Assembly: GCA_020428005.1 (NCBI GenBank)
Contig: JAGQNP010000004.1
Span: forward strand, 1-42,076
Direction: 5' to 3'
Length of the DNA: 42,076 nt
Source of the DNA: Candidatus Saccharimonadota bacterium
GTDB lineage: Bacteria; Patescibacteriota; Saccharimonadia; Saccharimonadales; JACQNP01
The first letter of the stretch is position 1; each line of letters begins with the position of its first letter. Made by a program: the position numbers and the translations under genes. The notes beneath the pieces are model-generated. The model made no database searches. It saw only the letters and a program-made list of their open reading frames with translations, and was not told the DNA's origin. This document shows positions 7,296-16,560 of the stretch, piece by piece.

Positions 7296-7913
7296 TTATC
7301 GTGAGTAGTACTCTACTATTAATTGCTCATTGATGTCTGGTTCTGCTTCATCTCGTGTAGGTAATCCAGTTATCGATACTGTAAACTTCTTTCTATCAAC
7401 CTTCATCCAGCCTGGAGTCTCGCTTGGAGCAGGGCTTACATCATCGATACGCTTGAAATAATCTGTACTTTTGCTCTTATCTCTAACTATCAAAATGTCA
7501 CCTTCCTGAAGTCGAATCGAGGGAATGTCAATGCGTCTATTGTTCAGCATAAAGTGACCATGCGAAACAAGCTGTCTAGCAGCACGTCTGCTTGGTGCTA
7601 GCCCAGACCTATATACCGCATTATCAGCACGCCTTTCTAAATATTGAAGAAGCATTTCTCCAGTCTGCCCTTGTCTTTTTGATGCTTCCTTCATAAGTTT
7701 ACTGAATTGCCTCTCAAGTAGACCGTATAATCTTTTAACTTTTTGCTTTTCGCGTAACTGAAGAGAATATTGGCTTGGTTTGTTTCGTCTTTGTGAATTT
7801 CCATGTTCTCCTGGAGGTGTTGAACGCTTAACAAGAGCTTTATGGGCCTTAGGATGAAGTGCATAGCCCTCACGTCGACTCATTTTTACAATTGATCTAG
7901 TGTCTCTCGCCAT
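7296..7913 (-). CDS. rpsD: 30S ribosomal protein S4
   Basis: 205 residues. It has the S4 RNA-binding domain (AARQLVSHGHFMLNNRRIDIPS at about 113-134) and the N-terminal MARDTR start. The N-terminal Cys cluster seen in zinc-type S4 is absent (the stretch reads KMSRREGYALHPKAH). It nucleates 16S rRNA 5'-domain assembly and often autoregulates the alpha operon. It starts 4 nt after the rpsK stop. Confidence 0.97.
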   Translation of the reverse strand: MARDTRSIVKMSRREGYALHPKAHKALVKRSTPPGEHGNSQRRNKPSQYSLQLREKQKVKRLYGLLERQFSKLMKEASKRQGQTGEMLLQYLERRADNAVYRSGLAPSRRAARQLVSHGHFMLNNRRIDIPSIRLQEGDILIVRDKSKSTDYFKRIDDVSPAPSETPGWMKVDRKKFTVSITGLPTRDEAEPDINEQLIVEYYSR

Positions 7914-7916
7914 TTC

Positions 7917-8333
7917 CTAAATTCTCCTCGCCTTTCTTGGCCTACATCCACCATGAGGAATACCAGTTACATCAGTTATGCTCTCAATACTGATATCAAA
8001 TCCTTGAAGCGATCTAATAGCAGCATCACGACCAAGACCGATACCTTTTACAAAAACATCAACTTTACTAGTACCATGTAATTGCTTTACAGCCTGAGCC
8101 GCTTTTTCGACTGCTACTTGTGCAGCATAAGCAGTACCTTTTTTAGAACCTCTAAAACCACACCCACCGGCACTCGCAGTTGTTAACGTGCCACCTGTTC
8201 TGTCGGTAAACGTAATTATCGTGTTGTTAAATGTGGCCAAGATATGAACTTGACCGTAAGGAATAGATCTCTTAGACTTCTTCCTTTTTTGAGTATTGGG
8301 TTTTACTGCTTCAGTTGTAGTGTTTTCTGTCAT
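7917..8333 (-). CDS. rpsK: 30S ribosomal protein S11
   Basis: 138 residues. The core contains HILATFNNTIITFTDRTG, SAGGCGFRGSKKGTAYAAQ and the C-terminal DVTGIPHGGCRPRKARRI, all characteristic of S11 on the 30S platform. The N-terminal about 20 residues are a polar, Lys-rich extension. It lies between rpsM and rpsD in the canonical alpha-operon order. Confidence 0.97.
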   Translation of the reverse strand: MTENTTTEAVKPNTQKRKKSKRSIPYGQVHILATFNNTIITFTDRTGGTLTTASAGGCGFRGSKKGTAYAAQVAVEKAAQAVKQLHGTSKVDVFVKGIGLGRDAAIRSLQGFDISIESITDVTGIPHGGCRPRKARRI

Positions 8334-8346
8334 CTATAGTTAACCT

Positions 8347-8733
8347 TTACGTCTTTGATGCCGATTTTGGTTGTGCACCGCCTACAGCTATTCTCTTACC
8401 TCTACGAGTACGACCATTCGTTCTGGTTCTTTGCCCTCGACTAGGCAAATTATTCTTATGTCGTAAACCACGATAGCTATTAATGTCCTTCAGTCGCTTT
8501 ATATTACCGACAACAATACGTTGAAGTTCACCTTCAACTGTATAATTTTCATTGATTGCTTCCTGAATTTTAGAGATCTCATTGTCTGTCAAATCTTTTG
8601 CTCTAACCGTTGGATCAACTTTTGCTAAAGAAAGTATGTCTAGGGAATGCTTAGGTCCAATTCCATATACATATGTCAAAGCGACTTGCACTTGCTTATT
8701 TTCGGGAATGGTGACACCTGATATTCGCGGCAT
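8347..8733 (-). CDS. rpsM: 30S ribosomal protein S13
   Basis: 128 residues. N-terminus MPRISGVTIP, helix-two-turn-helix with YVYGIGPKHS, and the basic C-terminal tail SYRGLRHKNNLPSRGQRTRT that contacts P-site tRNA. It follows rpmJ by only 6 nt, giving the canonical rpmJ-rpsM-rpsK-rpsD order. Confidence 0.97.
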   Translation of the reverse strand: MPRISGVTIPENKQVQVALTYVYGIGPKHSLDILSLAKVDPTVRAKDLTDNEISKIQEAINENYTVEGELQRIVVGNIKRLKDINSYRGLRHKNNLPSRGQRTRTNGRTRRGKRIAVGGAQPKSASKT

Positions 8734-8739
8734 AATTAT

Positions 8740-8856
8740 TTAACCCTGTCTCTGCTTATGCTTAGGCTTATATTTGTTAATAACATAGATACGTCCTTTT
8801 CTTCGGACTATCTTGTCATCTGGACTAATTTTTTTAACACTTGCACGCACTTTCAT
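8740..8856 (-). CDS. rpmJ: 50S ribosomal protein L36, cysteine-free form
   Basis: A 38-codon gene between infA and rpsM. The protein begins [20 protein letters not shown] and ends KPKHKQRQG, the L36 signature. In the zinc-binding form the sites here read Cys-x2-Cys and a further Cys; here they are Ser, Asp and Asn, so this is the C-minus, zinc-independent type. A GGAGG lies 11 nt before the ATG. Position and sequence make the call secure. Confidence 0.95.
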   Translation of the reverse strand: MKVRASVKKISPDDKIVRRKGRIYVINKYKPKHKQRQG

Positions 8857-8909
8857 GCGGATCACTGCCTCCTATACAATGCAATGACACACTGCTTAAT
8901 TTTATATAG

Positions 8910-9131
8910 TTATGATTGTCGGTAAGTTATTCGACCCTTACTGAGATCGTAGGGAGTCAACTCTACCTTTACGCTGTCTCCAGGCACAAGGCGAATGTAG
9001 TTTTTTCGCATTCTACCCGCGACATGAGCTATAATTTGATGACCATTTTCGAGCTCTACACGGAACTGAGTGCCCGGGAGGGCTTCAGTAACTACTCCTG
9101 CTAGCTCAATTACTTCCTTATCTTTAGTCAT
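8910..9131 (-). CDS. infA: Translation initiation factor IF-1
   Basis: 73 residues, a full-length OB-fold protein: [21 protein letters not shown], then [18 protein letters not shown] and [10 protein letters not shown], all typical IF-1. It binds the 30S A site during initiation. There is no clear Shine-Dalgarno. A promoter-like element lies just upstream (9150-9179), giving a short 5' UTR of about 12 nt. secY is upstream and rpmJ downstream; adk and map, often found here, are missing. Confidence 0.96.
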   Translation of the reverse strand: MTKDKEVIELAGVVTEALPGTQFRVELENGHQIIAHVAGRMRKNYIRLVPGDSVKVELTPYDLSKGRITYRQS

Positions 9132-9149
9132 AAATTATAACGTCATCAA

Positions 9150-9179
9150 ATTCTATCAAATTATACAGGGGTTTGTAAA
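9150..9179 (-). promoter_or_regulatory. Possible infA promoter
   Basis: TTTACA (9174-9179), 18-bp spacer, TAGAAT (9150-9155), in the 55-nt gap between secY and infA. The region is AT-rich, so chance matches are possible. Confidence 0.42.
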
Positions 9180-9186
9180 GGGTTTT

Positions 9187-10683
9187 TTATTTTTTATCTT
9201 TTCTTATCTTAGGAAACCTCAGCTTAAGACGCTTGGCTCCAGTGGCCGCATCTAGTGGCTCGCTCATGTCATAAAAGAAGTCAGGCTCTTCATACTGGTC
9301 ATAAGTTACCATAAGTGCTCGTGATTCGATGGCTCGTAAAGTTTCTAATGCAACCGATACTAAAATCAGTATACTCGTACCTCCTAATGCAATATTTGCA
9401 CTAACGAACACTTGGCCTATTATAGGAACTAGAGCCAAAAGACCAAGACTCAATGCACCAAATAGCGTTAATCGATTAATGATCTTTCCAAGATATTTTT
9501 CAGTTTGTGAGCCGGATCTGACACCCTCGATAAAACCACCCTGTTTTTGAAGATTCTCTGCAATTTCTTTTGAGTCAAAAGTTATTCCTGTATAGAAGAA
9601 TGTAAACACAAATACTAGTAGAAAATATGTGATTGGGTATATGTATGGCGTAAAACCTCCTGCAGCAAAAGTTTGTGGACTTGGATTCTGAAACCAAATT
9701 ACTAAATTACTACCAATTTCTTGTAATCGCTGACTTTGTGAGCTCGTTAAAAGCTGTCCTAAGAAGCTAGGAACACTAAGGAATGCAGTCGCAAATATAA
9801 TTGGCACCACACCTGCTGTAATCAACTTAACTGGTAAAATTGTGGTGACTCCACCATAAGTTCTATTTCCTTGTACGCGTTTAGCATAATGTATGGTTAT
9901 TTTTCTTGAAGCTTCGTTGAGTTTGACAACAAATACTGTCATTAAAAGTGTGGCTAGTGTGATTATAAGAGCATACGTGGCTTGTGCTTGGTTTATTGGA
10001 AGTTTAATACCTAGAAAAGCGAATTCAGAAGTCTTATCAATTACATTACTAACTACACTTGAGATTGTTCCAGGAAGTTGACTGACAATACCTACGGTAA
10101 TGATAAGCGAAATACCATTGCCGATGCTTTGTTCGGTAATTAGCTCACCAAGCCACATAAGTAGCATAGCACCGCCAGTAAGCGCAGATATCATCAGAAC
10201 CCACTGCATTATTGAAGTATTAGCGGTTATATCACCAATTCCACCGATGCGAGATGCCTGTTGACGAACTAAGTATATTGCCCCAATAGACTGAATTATT
10301 GCCAAAGGCAAAGTCAATATTCTTGTATATTGATTGATTTTTTTGCGACCGTATTCGCCCTCCTTATTCAGTGCCTCTAGTTGTGGTATGGCACGCGTCA
10401 ATAATTGCATAATAATCGATGCATTTATGTATGGACCAAGGCCGATTAGCATTATTGAGAAGTTTGCTAAAGCACCACCAGACAATACGTCAATAAAACT
10501 TAATAATTGGGGCGTTTGTGAGTTAAATAAATTCTCAAGAACCTGACGGAGCGTCTCTGGATTGCTTAACGGTATAGGAATGTGGGCCAATACTCGGAAT
10601 ATAAGAAGCATACCCAAAACAGCAAGTATGCGTTTTCTCATATCGGAATTCTTCAATGATTTCCAGATTATACCCCAACTCAT
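9187..10683 (-). CDS. secY: Preprotein translocase subunit SecY
   Basis: 498 residues, somewhat longer than the usual 430-450. About ten hydrophobic segments are visible. Family landmarks are RVLAHIPIPL near the N-terminus, GLGPYINASIIMQLL, the cytoplasmic QGNRTYGG loop, and the late FDSKEIAENLQKQGGFIEGVRSG with TEKYL. The extra length lies partly in an extended, charged cytoplasmic C-terminus (YDQYEEPDFFYDMSEP onward). It forms the protein-conducting channel with SecE/SecG. It follows rplO as in spc operons, with an 85-nt gap. Confidence 0.96.
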   Translation of the reverse strand: MSWGIIWKSLKNSDMRKRILAVLGMLLIFRVLAHIPIPLSNPETLRQVLENLFNSQTPQLLSFIDVLSGGALANFSIMLIGLGPYINASIIMQLLTRAIPQLEALNKEGEYGRKKINQYTRILTLPLAIIQSIGAIYLVRQQASRIGGIGDITANTSIMQWVLMISALTGGAMLLMWLGELITEQSIGNGISLIITVGIVSQLPGTISSVVSNVIDKTSEFAFLGIKLPINQAQATYALIITLATLLMTVFVVKLNEASRKITIHYAKRVQGNRTYGGVTTILPVKLITAGVVPIIFATAFLSVPSFLGQLLTSSQSQRLQEIGSNLVIWFQNPSPQTFAAGGFTPYIYPITYFLLVFVFTFFYTGITFDSKEIAENLQKQGGFIEGVRSGSQTEKYLGKIINRLTLFGALSLGLLALVPIIGQVFVSANIALGGTSILILVSVALETLRAIESRALMVTYDQYEEPDFFYDMSEPLDAATGAKRLKLRFPKIRKDKK

Positions 10684-10767
10684 TTTTTACTTAACCTACT
10701 CCTGTGTCTTGTTTACTTACGAAAGTATACAAGATATTATTGACGATACCTAGTTTTGCTGTAAATC

Positions 10768-11232
10768 TTACTTGGTATTAGACTTTGATTGACGTTTTGG
10801 CCTATCTGTGGGAGTGAACGACCCTCCAGCTTTCTTTACAAGCTGCTTTGCACTTTCGCTTGCAGCTTGTAGTTTTACGTCAGCTTTTTTTGTTACATCG
10901 CCCTTCGATATCAATTTTACCTTCACAAAAGGACTAGTGGTGATTCCAGCTTCATATAATGAAAAGTTGTCAACGGTTCCAGACAACGAATCGAGTTGTC
11001 CTGTGAAAACATTTTCTGCCTTAGGACGTATTGAGCGAAAACCAGGCAACTTTGGCAATCTCTGCATTAGTGGATTTTGACCACCTTCAAAACCTGGATT
11101 CCTTTTTTTTCCAGTTCTTGATTTTTGCCCCTTTGTTCCGCGACCAGCAGTTTTGCCCCGTCCCGCTGCAATGCCTCGACCAACACGATGAGTTCTCTTA
11201 TGTGAGTCTATATTTAACTCGTTGTACTTCAT
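10768..11232 (-). CDS. rplO: 50S ribosomal protein L15
   Basis: 154 residues. The Gly/Arg/Lys-rich N-terminus (RVGRGIAAGRGKTAGRGTKG, followed by FEGGQNPLMQRLPKLPGF) is the L15 signature. The C-terminal half is shorter and more divergent and ends in a polar tail. It overlaps the rpsE stop by 4 nt. In most bacteria rpmD (L30) sits between rpsE and rplO; here there is no room for it. Confidence 0.95.
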   Translation of the reverse strand: MKYNELNIDSHKRTHRVGRGIAAGRGKTAGRGTKGQKSRTGKKRNPGFEGGQNPLMQRLPKLPGFRSIRPKAENVFTGQLDSLSGTVDNFSLYEAGITTSPFVKVKLISKGDVTKKADVKLQAASESAKQLVKKAGGSFTPTDRPKRQSKSNTK

Positions 11233-11762
11233 TTTTCTACCTTTTTAGAGTTAGCGTTACTTTTCTGTGAAGTTAACCAGTCTTTCCGATCTTTGATTGA
11301 AGAAAGAGCGTCTACGGTTGCGTATGCACAATTAATTTTATTAGCTGAACCAAGAGACTTTGATAGTGCATTACTTATACCTGCAACTTCTAGGACCGTT
11401 CTGACAACTCCACCAGCTATCAATCCGGTACCAGGTGATGCAGGAAGTAATAATATACGAGCACCGGAAACCTTAGCTTCTGCCTCATGCGGAATTGTTC
11501 CTTTATATATTGGGATTGTAACCAAATTCTTCTTTGCAACATCAACAGCTTTTGCTACAGCAAGAGTAACATCTGAACCCTTGGAAATTCCTATACCGAT
11601 CTTTCCCTTATGATCACCAATAACTACTAAAGCCCTGAACCTAAATCGACGACCACCCTTTACAACTCTTGCGACACGATCGATATTAACGACACGTTCA
11701 TCGAATTGCTTTTCTTCGTTAGTAAAGTTTTGATTGCCTAGTGAGCGATTCTTTGTATCCAT
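11229..11762 (-). CDS. rpsE: 30S ribosomal protein S5
   Basis: 177 residues. It has the double-stranded-RNA-binding-like N-domain (ERVVNIDRVARVVKGGRRFRF) and GDHKGKIGIGISKG. The C-domain shows LLLPASPGTGLIAGGVVRTVLEVAG. It acts in decoding fidelity and in the mRNA entry helicase with S3 and S4. It follows rplR by 2 nt and overlaps rplO by 4 nt. Confidence 0.97.
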   Translation of the reverse strand: MDTKNRSLGNQNFTNEEKQFDERVVNIDRVARVVKGGRRFRFRALVVIGDHKGKIGIGISKGSDVTLAVAKAVDVAKKNLVTIPIYKGTIPHEAEAKVSGARILLLPASPGTGLIAGGVVRTVLEVAGISNALSKSLGSANKINCAYATVDALSSIKDRKDWLTSQKSNANSKKVEK

Positions 11763-11764
11763 AA

Positions 11765-12121
11765 TTAAAACCTTAGTCCTTCCTGTCGTGCCGCTTCCGC
11801 AAGCGCCTTCACTCTGCCATGATAAAGTTTGCCATTTCTATCAAATACTACCTGAGATATCTTGCGTGTCTTGGCCTTTTTGGCTATTTCTGTCCCCACG
11901 AATTTTGCTTTTTCTGTCAAGTTGCCAGAAAGCTTACCGTTACCAACGCTTGTTGCCGCAACAAGCGTTTCACCCAAACTATCGTCAATTATCTGTGCAG
12001 AAACATGTAAGTTACTGATATTTACTGTGAGCCTAGGTCTTTCAGTGTTGCCAGAAACAGTAGCCCGAATTCTGTGCTTTCGTTGCATTTTATTGAGGTT
12101 TTTTTGATCAATTCTATTCAT
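11765..12121 (-). CDS. rplR: 50S ribosomal protein L18
   Basis: 118 residues, the normal bacterial length. Motifs are KHRIRATVSGNTERPRLTV near the N-terminus and the C-terminal VVFDRNGKLYHGRVKALAEAAR with EGLRF at the end. It binds 5S rRNA with L5. Canonical spc-operon position between rplF and rpsE. Confidence 0.97.
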   Translation of the reverse strand: MNRIDQKNLNKMQRKHRIRATVSGNTERPRLTVNISNLHVSAQIIDDSLGETLVAATSVGNGKLSGNLTEKAKFVGTEIAKKAKTRKISQVVFDRNGKLYHGRVKALAEAARQEGLRF

Positions 12122-12129
12122 AATTTTTC

Positions 12130-12669
12130 CTACTTTTCTTTACCTGACTTTCCAGATTTACGAATAATTCGTTCATTAACGTACTTAATACCTTTGCCTT
12201 TATATGGCTCGGGTTTCTTGATTGATCTTATCTCAGCAGCAACCTGACCGACTTTTTGTTTGTCAATTCCAGATATTGTTATAACATTCTGCTCTATAGT
12301 TGCCACTACACCTTCAGGCAATTGATAATTCACTTCATGAGAAAATCCAACATTAAATTTAAGCACATTGCCTGCAAGAGACACTCTGTAGCCTACTCCA
12401 TTTATCTCAAGTTGTTTTGAAAAACCCTGATTCACACCAACAATCATATTATTTACAAGCGATCTCATGAGTCCGTGTTTAGCACGGTTTTCTTTCTCGT
12501 CATTTTCACGAACAACACTAACTACGTTGTTGTCTACTTTTACATAGATACCGTCTAGTGTGAATTGCGACAGAGTACCTTTTGGACCACTGACATTAAT
12601 GTTTGCATCATCGACAGTAATTGTCACACCGCTCGGTATCTCGATTGGTAGTTTTCCTACTCGACTCAT
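12130..12669 (-). CDS. rplF: 50S ribosomal protein L6
   Basis: 179 residues, two tandem L6 repeats. It begins MSRVGKLPIEIPSGV and closes with KPEPYKGKGIKYVNERIIRKSGK, the family signature. ATG at 12669 is chosen over the TTG one codon upstream because AAGGA lies 7 nt before this ATG. It binds near the sarcin-ricin loop. Spc-operon position between rpsH and rplR. Confidence 0.97.
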   Translation of the reverse strand: MSRVGKLPIEIPSGVTITVDDANINVSGPKGTLSQFTLDGIYVKVDNNVVSVVRENDEKENRAKHGLMRSLVNNMIVGVNQGFSKQLEINGVGYRVSLAGNVLKFNVGFSHEVNYQLPEGVVATIEQNVITISGIDKQKVGQVAAEIRSIKKPEPYKGKGIKYVNERIIRKSGKSGKEK

Positions 12670-12684
12670 CAAATATTCCTTTCT

Positions 12685-13086
12685 TTAATAAACTTTGCAG
12701 ATTAATTCGCCGCCAACTCGCTGCTTTTTTGCCTCAGCACCTGTCATCATGCCCCTGCTGGTTGACACAATTACAATTCCACGACCACGCTTTACAACTG
12801 GTATACTTTCAGACCCTGCATATACACGCCTTCCGGGTGTACTCATTCTCTTAATTTCAGTAATCCTCGGATTAGTGCCGTCAGTATTTATTGTCAAATT
12901 CAAAACCTTACCGACATTAGCATCTTCAATTTTTACATTATCAATGAAATTGTTTGATCTAAGTAATTCTGCGACGGCCTCTTTAACATTTGAGTGTGGC
13001 ATTGAAACTTGATTTTTTCTGACCGCAATTGCATTGCGGATTCTGGAAAGCATATCGGCGATTGGATCTGATGTGGTTTTTGTCAT
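12685..13086 (-). CDS. rpsH: 30S ribosomal protein S8
   Basis: 133 residues. N-terminal DPIADMLSRIRNA and C-terminal GRGIVIVSTSRGMMTGAEAKKQRVGGELICKVY are diagnostic of S8. It binds the 16S rRNA central domain and represses the spc operon in Escherichia coli; no copy of that target was identified here. Between rpsN and rplF. Confidence 0.97.
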   Translation of the reverse strand: MTKTTSDPIADMLSRIRNAIAVRKNQVSMPHSNVKEAVAELLRSNNFIDNVKIEDANVGKVLNLTINTDGTNPRITEIKRMSTPGRRVYAGSESIPVVKRGRGIVIVSTSRGMMTGAEAKKQRVGGELICKVY

Positions 13087-13099
13087 GTACTTCCTTCCT

Positions 13100-13369
13100 T
13101 TACCAGCTTGATTTGATTACACCGGGCACTTCACCCTTACTTGCATGTTCACGAAAACAAATTCTGCATATCCCAAACTGACGCATATACGCATGTGGTC
13201 TGCCCGATTCACTACATCTGTTTTTACGTCTTGTTGGTGATGAGTTTCTTGGCAGCTTATGTAGACCTTCTCTATCACCCATAGCTTTCAATTCTTTTCG
13301 CTTAACTGAGTACTTATCAATCATCATTTTTCGTTTAGCATCTCTTGCTATTATAGATTTTTTAGCCAT
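13100..13369 (-). CDS. rpsN: 30S ribosomal protein S14, long form with a partial Cys cluster
   Basis: 89 residues, the length of the non-zinc S14 class. The C-terminal half reads [20 protein letters not shown] followed by [13 protein letters not shown]. Zinc-type S14 has Cys-x2-Cys twice. Here the second pair (CRIC) is intact, but only one Cys of the first pair is left (CSES), an intermediate between the two classes. It follows rplE by 1-nt overlap. Confidence 0.95.
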   Translation of the reverse strand: MAKKSIIARDAKRKMMIDKYSVKRKELKAMGDREGLHKLPRNSSPTRRKNRCSESGRPHAYMRQFGICRICFREHASKGEVPGVIKSSW

Positions 13370-13947
13370 TACTTATTCTCCTTTTCAAATGGCAGACCCA
13401 GCTTACTAAGAAGTGCTTTTGAGTGTTCTTTAGTTTCGCTGTCTAGTACAATTACCACTTGCAGTCCATGAGTTGTTGTTGTTTCGTCAAATGATAGTTC
13501 AGGGAATACAGATTGATCACTGAGACCAATACTATAGTTGCCGCTATTATCAAATGACCTGGCGCTTAAACCGTGAAAATCACGAAGTCTAGGTAGAACG
13601 ATGTTGAGTAAACGATCAAGGAATTCATACATTCGATCTCCGCGGAGTGTTAGCTTAAGTCCTATTTTATTGCCTTCACGTAATTTAAAACCTGCTATTG
13701 ATTTTTTTGCAATAGTATCAATAGGTTGCTGACCCGTAATTTTCCTAAGGGTGTTCTCTGCTGCCTCAATGACTTTCTTGTCATCTTTGGATTTACCAAG
13801 GCCAACATTCAAGACAATTTTTTGAATTCTCGGAACACGATTAATATTGTCCAACTCAAGTTCGTCCTTAAGCTCATTTTTAAGCTTTTTGTTGTATAGA
13901 GTTCTCAACCTAGGAGAGTAGTGTTGTTTTTGAGTCGCGGTAGTCAT
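13369..13947 (-). CDS. rplE: 50S ribosomal protein L5
   Basis: 192 residues. It contains [19 protein letters not shown], the [20 protein letters not shown] segment and GLQVVIV near the end, all typical L5. It binds 5S rRNA and contacts S13 across the subunit bridge. One-nucleotide overlaps with rplX and rpsN suggest coupled translation. Confidence 0.97.
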   Translation of the reverse strand: MTTATQKQHYSPRLRTLYNKKLKNELKDELELDNINRVPRIQKIVLNVGLGKSKDDKKVIEAAENTLRKITGQQPIDTIAKKSIAGFKLREGNKIGLKLTLRGDRMYEFLDRLLNIVLPRLRDFHGLSARSFDNSGNYSIGLSDQSVFPELSFDETTTTHGLQVVIVLDSETKEHSKALLSKLGLPFEKENK

Positions 13948-14279
13948 TATTTAATCTCCTTTCCGGTCTTTTTATATACGCGTTTCTTTGAACCATCTTT
14001 ATCGAAGATATAGCCGATTTTTGATGCCTTTTTCGACTGTTGTTCTACTAACGCAACCTTGCTAACCCATATTGGCTGGGTTAGCTCAATAATGCCACCC
14101 TGCGGATACTCTTTATTAGGTTTTTGATGTTTTTTTACAACATTTACACCTTCTATGGTAACTTTATTTAGCGTAGGGTGTAATTTTAGAACTTTGCCAG
14201 TTACACCTTTGTATTTTCCGGAAATGACAACAACAGCATCACCTTTTTTCAGTCGAATCTTATAGGTAGTTGATGTCAT
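13947..14279 (-). CDS. rplX: 50S ribosomal protein L24
   Basis: 110 residues. KOW motif near the N-terminus (KKGDAVVVISGKYKGVTGKV), then VTIEGVNVVKKHQKP, the L24 signature. It initiates 50S assembly at the 23S rRNA 5' end. The basic C-terminus continues to KRVYKKTGKEIK. It overlaps rplN and rplE by 1 nt each. Confidence 0.97.
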   Translation of the reverse strand: MTSTTYKIRLKKGDAVVVISGKYKGVTGKVLKLHPTLNKVTIEGVNVVKKHQKPNKEYPQGGIIELTQPIWVSKVALVEQQSKKASKIGYIFDKDGSKKRVYKKTGKEIK

Positions 14280-14647
14280 TAGAGTACCTCCGGCGCCAGT
14301 GATATTATTTTACTGTATCCCATATCACGTAACTCACGAGGTACAGGTCCAAAAATACGAGTTGCCCTTGGAGCTTTATCGTCACCAATAATTACAGCTG
14401 CATTGTCATCAAACTTTATAGTCGAACCATCTTTACGCATAATTGAATTCCGAGTTCTTACAACAACGGCTCTTACTACAGTCTTCTTTTTGACATTACC
14501 CGTTGGATTAGCGTCTTTAACTGTAGCAACAATAACGTCTCCAACTCGAGCGTAGCGTTTTTTGGTGCCTCCAAGAACCCTGATACATAGAATCTCCTTT
14601 GCACCAGAGTTATCGCAAACGTTAAGTCTAGATTCTTGTTGAACCAT
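14279..14647 (-). CDS. rplN: 50S ribosomal protein L14
   Basis: 122 residues, standard length. [20 protein letters not shown] near the N-terminus and [23 protein letters not shown] at the C-terminus are diagnostic. It forms an intersubunit bridge and binds L19 and RsfS. It follows rpsQ by 2 nt. Confidence 0.97.
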   Translation of the reverse strand: MVQQESRLNVCDNSGAKEILCIRVLGGTKKRYARVGDVIVATVKDANPTGNVKKKTVVRAVVVRTRNSIMRKDGSTIKFDDNAAVIIGDDKAPRATRIFGPVPRELRDMGYSKIISLAPEVL

Positions 14648-14649
14648 AT

Positions 14650-14919
14650 TTACGACTCCTCACCTTCCTCGTGACGTATCGAGGCATGCTCAAGTACCTT
14701 ATCGAGCTTAAATCTTTTACTTGCACTAACGGGCCTAACCTCAGATATGACTACTTTATCGCCTATCTTCGCCTGATTGGTTTCATCATGTGCCATAAAC
14801 TTCTTACTACTTATGTATCGTTTCTTATAAACTGGGTGAGTTTTATGAGAAGTAACAGTCACAACAATAGTTTTAGGGTTGGTGTTCGATGTAACGACAC
14901 CTATCATAGTCTTTGCCAT
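14650..14919 (-). CDS. rpsQ: 30S ribosomal protein S17
   Basis: 89 residues. OB-fold protein with [39 protein letters not shown] and [20 protein letters not shown], matching the S17 consensus, plus a short acidic tail. It overlaps the rpmC stop by 1 nt. Confidence 0.96.
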   Translation of the reverse strand: MAKTMIGVVTSNTNPKTIVVTVTSHKTHPVYKKRYISSKKFMAHDETNQAKIGDKVVISEVRPVSASKRFKLDKVLEHASIRHEEGEES

Positions 14920-15128
14920 TATATATTCTCCTTCGCAAGCTGTTCACTCAGAACAGTGAGCATTCTAGCTAGATCTTTTCGCTTATTTCTTAAGAGTCTG
15001 ACGTTTTGAACTTCACCCATGTGAAGTCGTCTTTTTAACTCTGCTATTTCTTCACGCAATTTTGTACTTTCTGATGCTAATTCGTTGGTAGGTAATTTCC
15101 GTATGTCTGAAACTTTCATTTTAGGCAT
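14919..15128 (-). CDS. rpmC: 50S ribosomal protein L29
   Basis: 69 residues, two long helices: [20 protein letters not shown] then [20 protein letters not shown], typical of L29 at the polypeptide exit tunnel, where it contacts trigger factor and SRP. It overlaps the end of rplP by 8 nt. Confidence 0.95.
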   Translation of the reverse strand: MPKMKVSDIRKLPTNELASESTKLREEIAELKRRLHMGEVQNVRLLRNKRKDLARMLTVLSEQLAKENI

Positions 15129-15534
15129 CCTCCTTAACTAAAAATTTAGTCTTAACAGGCAGTTTATGAGCAGCGAGCCTCATGGCTTCTCTAGCTACTT
15201 CTTCACTAACACCCTGCATTTCAAACATGATTGTTCCAGGTCGAACTTTGGCAACAAAAAATTCAGGATTTCCTTTACCACTTCCCATTTTTGTACCAAG
15301 CGCCTTTCGCGAAACGGGTGTATGAGGAAAAATTCTTATCCAAATCTTTCCACCACGCTTTATATACCTAGTCATGGCCTGACGAGCAGATTCAATCTGT
15401 CTAGACGTTATTCTTTCCATACTTTGTGATTGAAGAGCATACGTACCAAATGCAATTGTGTTGCCACTAGTTGCAACACCCCGAATCCGACCTTTTCGAA
15501 CTTTCCGATGTTTTGTACGGTTTGGCATTAACAT
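15121..15534 (-). CDS. rplP: 50S ribosomal protein L16
   Basis: 137 residues. [14 protein letters not shown] and the central [20 protein letters not shown] with [17 protein letters not shown] are diagnostic. It organises the A-site tRNA region of the 50S. A GGGGGAGG lies 9 nt before ATG 15534, favouring that start over the ATG two codons later. It starts one base after the rpsC stop. Confidence 0.97.
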   Translation of the reverse strand: MLMPNRTKHRKVRKGRIRGVATSGNTIAFGTYALQSQSMERITSRQIESARQAMTRYIKRGGKIWIRIFPHTPVSRKALGTKMGSGKGNPEFFVAKVRPGTIMFEMQGVSEEVAREAMRLAAHKLPVKTKFLVKEDA

Positions 15535-15535
15535 G

Positions 15536-16168
15536 CTAGCTAACCTCCCCCTTATAGATCCAAACTTTTATTCCAATTATTCCAGCTCCAGGATAATTCG
15601 CTCTTGCGTTATGAAAATCGATATCAGCACGGAGAGTATGAAGAGGCACACTACCTTCAACTATTTTTTCGCGACGCGACATTTCAGCACCACCAAGGCG
15701 ACCAGACACTTCTATGCGAATTCCTTTGGCACCACTTCTAATAGCAGCAGCCGCGGCTGATTTCATCGCCCTACGAAATGCTATACGACGTTCAAGCTGG
15801 TGAGCAATATTTTCTGCAACTAATTTCGCAAATAGCTCTGGCTTCTTAACTTCTTCTATATTAACTCTTGTTGGAGTAGCATATATTTTTTCAATGTTAG
15901 CCTTCAGTTCTTGAGCACCTGCACCACCTCGCCCAATAACGACACCAGCTTTTGCGGTAGTAATAGTCACAGACACTAGGTTAGGTGAACGTTCTATATC
16001 AACCTTGTTGATTGCAGCCCTAGATCCGAGCTTTTCGTCAATTAACTTTCGTACTTTAAGGTCTTGCGTTAGGAAAGTAGCGTAATCTCGCTTATTTGCG
16101 AACCATTTACTACGCCAATTCTTATTAACCTGTAGTCGCATGCTAATCGGATTTACTTTCTGTCCCAT
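15536..16168 (-). CDS. rpsC: 30S ribosomal protein S3
   Basis: 210 residues. [13 protein letters not shown] at the N-terminus, a KH domain with [14 protein letters not shown], and the C-domain [20 protein letters not shown] followed by [13 protein letters not shown]. It forms the mRNA entry tunnel with S4 and S5. It overlaps the rplV stop by 1 nt. Confidence 0.97.
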   Translation of the reverse strand: MGQKVNPISMRLQVNKNWRSKWFANKRDYATFLTQDLKVRKLIDEKLGSRAAINKVDIERSPNLVSVTITTAKAGVVIGRGGAGAQELKANIEKIYATPTRVNIEEVKKPELFAKLVAENIAHQLERRIAFRRAMKSAAAAAIRSGAKGIRIEVSGRLGGAEMSRREKIVEGSVPLHTLRADIDFHNARANYPGAGIIGIKVWIYKGEVS

Positions 16169-16560
16169 TACTTACTCTCCTTTGAAACTGATTTTATTCC
16201 AGTCGATTTACTTGGCTTTGCTGGACGCTTATCACCATCAACTATTACCGAAATGTGACTACTACGACGCTGAAAGGGTAATGCTCGTCCATGGGCAGCT
16301 GGACGGTATCGCTTATAGCTTGCTCCGGGAGTAACGGTAATAGAAATAATATTGAGTGTATCCGGCTTAAAATTATGGTTATTTTCAGCATTCGCACGTG
16401 CACTTTCAATAACCTTTTTTACTGGAAGCGCCGCCCTTCTGGACGTGTGATCCAATATAACCAAAGCATCTTTAACTGTGCGTCCACGTACAAGAGATGC
16501 AACCACACCAACTTTACGTGGGCTCATTCTGACACCTTTAGCTTTGGCTGTGACACTCAT
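16168..16560 (-). CDS. rplV: 50S ribosomal protein L22
   Basis: 130 residues. MSPRKVGVVASLVRG, KKVIESARANAENNH and the exit-tunnel hairpin RYRPAAHGRALPFQRRSSHI are typical L22. It overlaps rpsS and rpsC by 1 nt each. A short Lys/Ser tail ends the protein. Confidence 0.97.
   Translation of the reverse strand: MSVTAKAKGVRMSPRKVGVVASLVRGRTVKDALVILDHTSRRAALPVKKVIESARANAENNHNFKPDTLNIISITVTPGASYKRYRPAAHGRALPFQRRSSHISVIVDGDKRPAKPSKSTGIKSVSKESK

Noticed and set aside
10684-10767. secY promoter in the 85-nt rplO-secY gap
   Set aside because: TATACT and TTTACA are present but not at proper spacing; AT-rich chance matches are likely.
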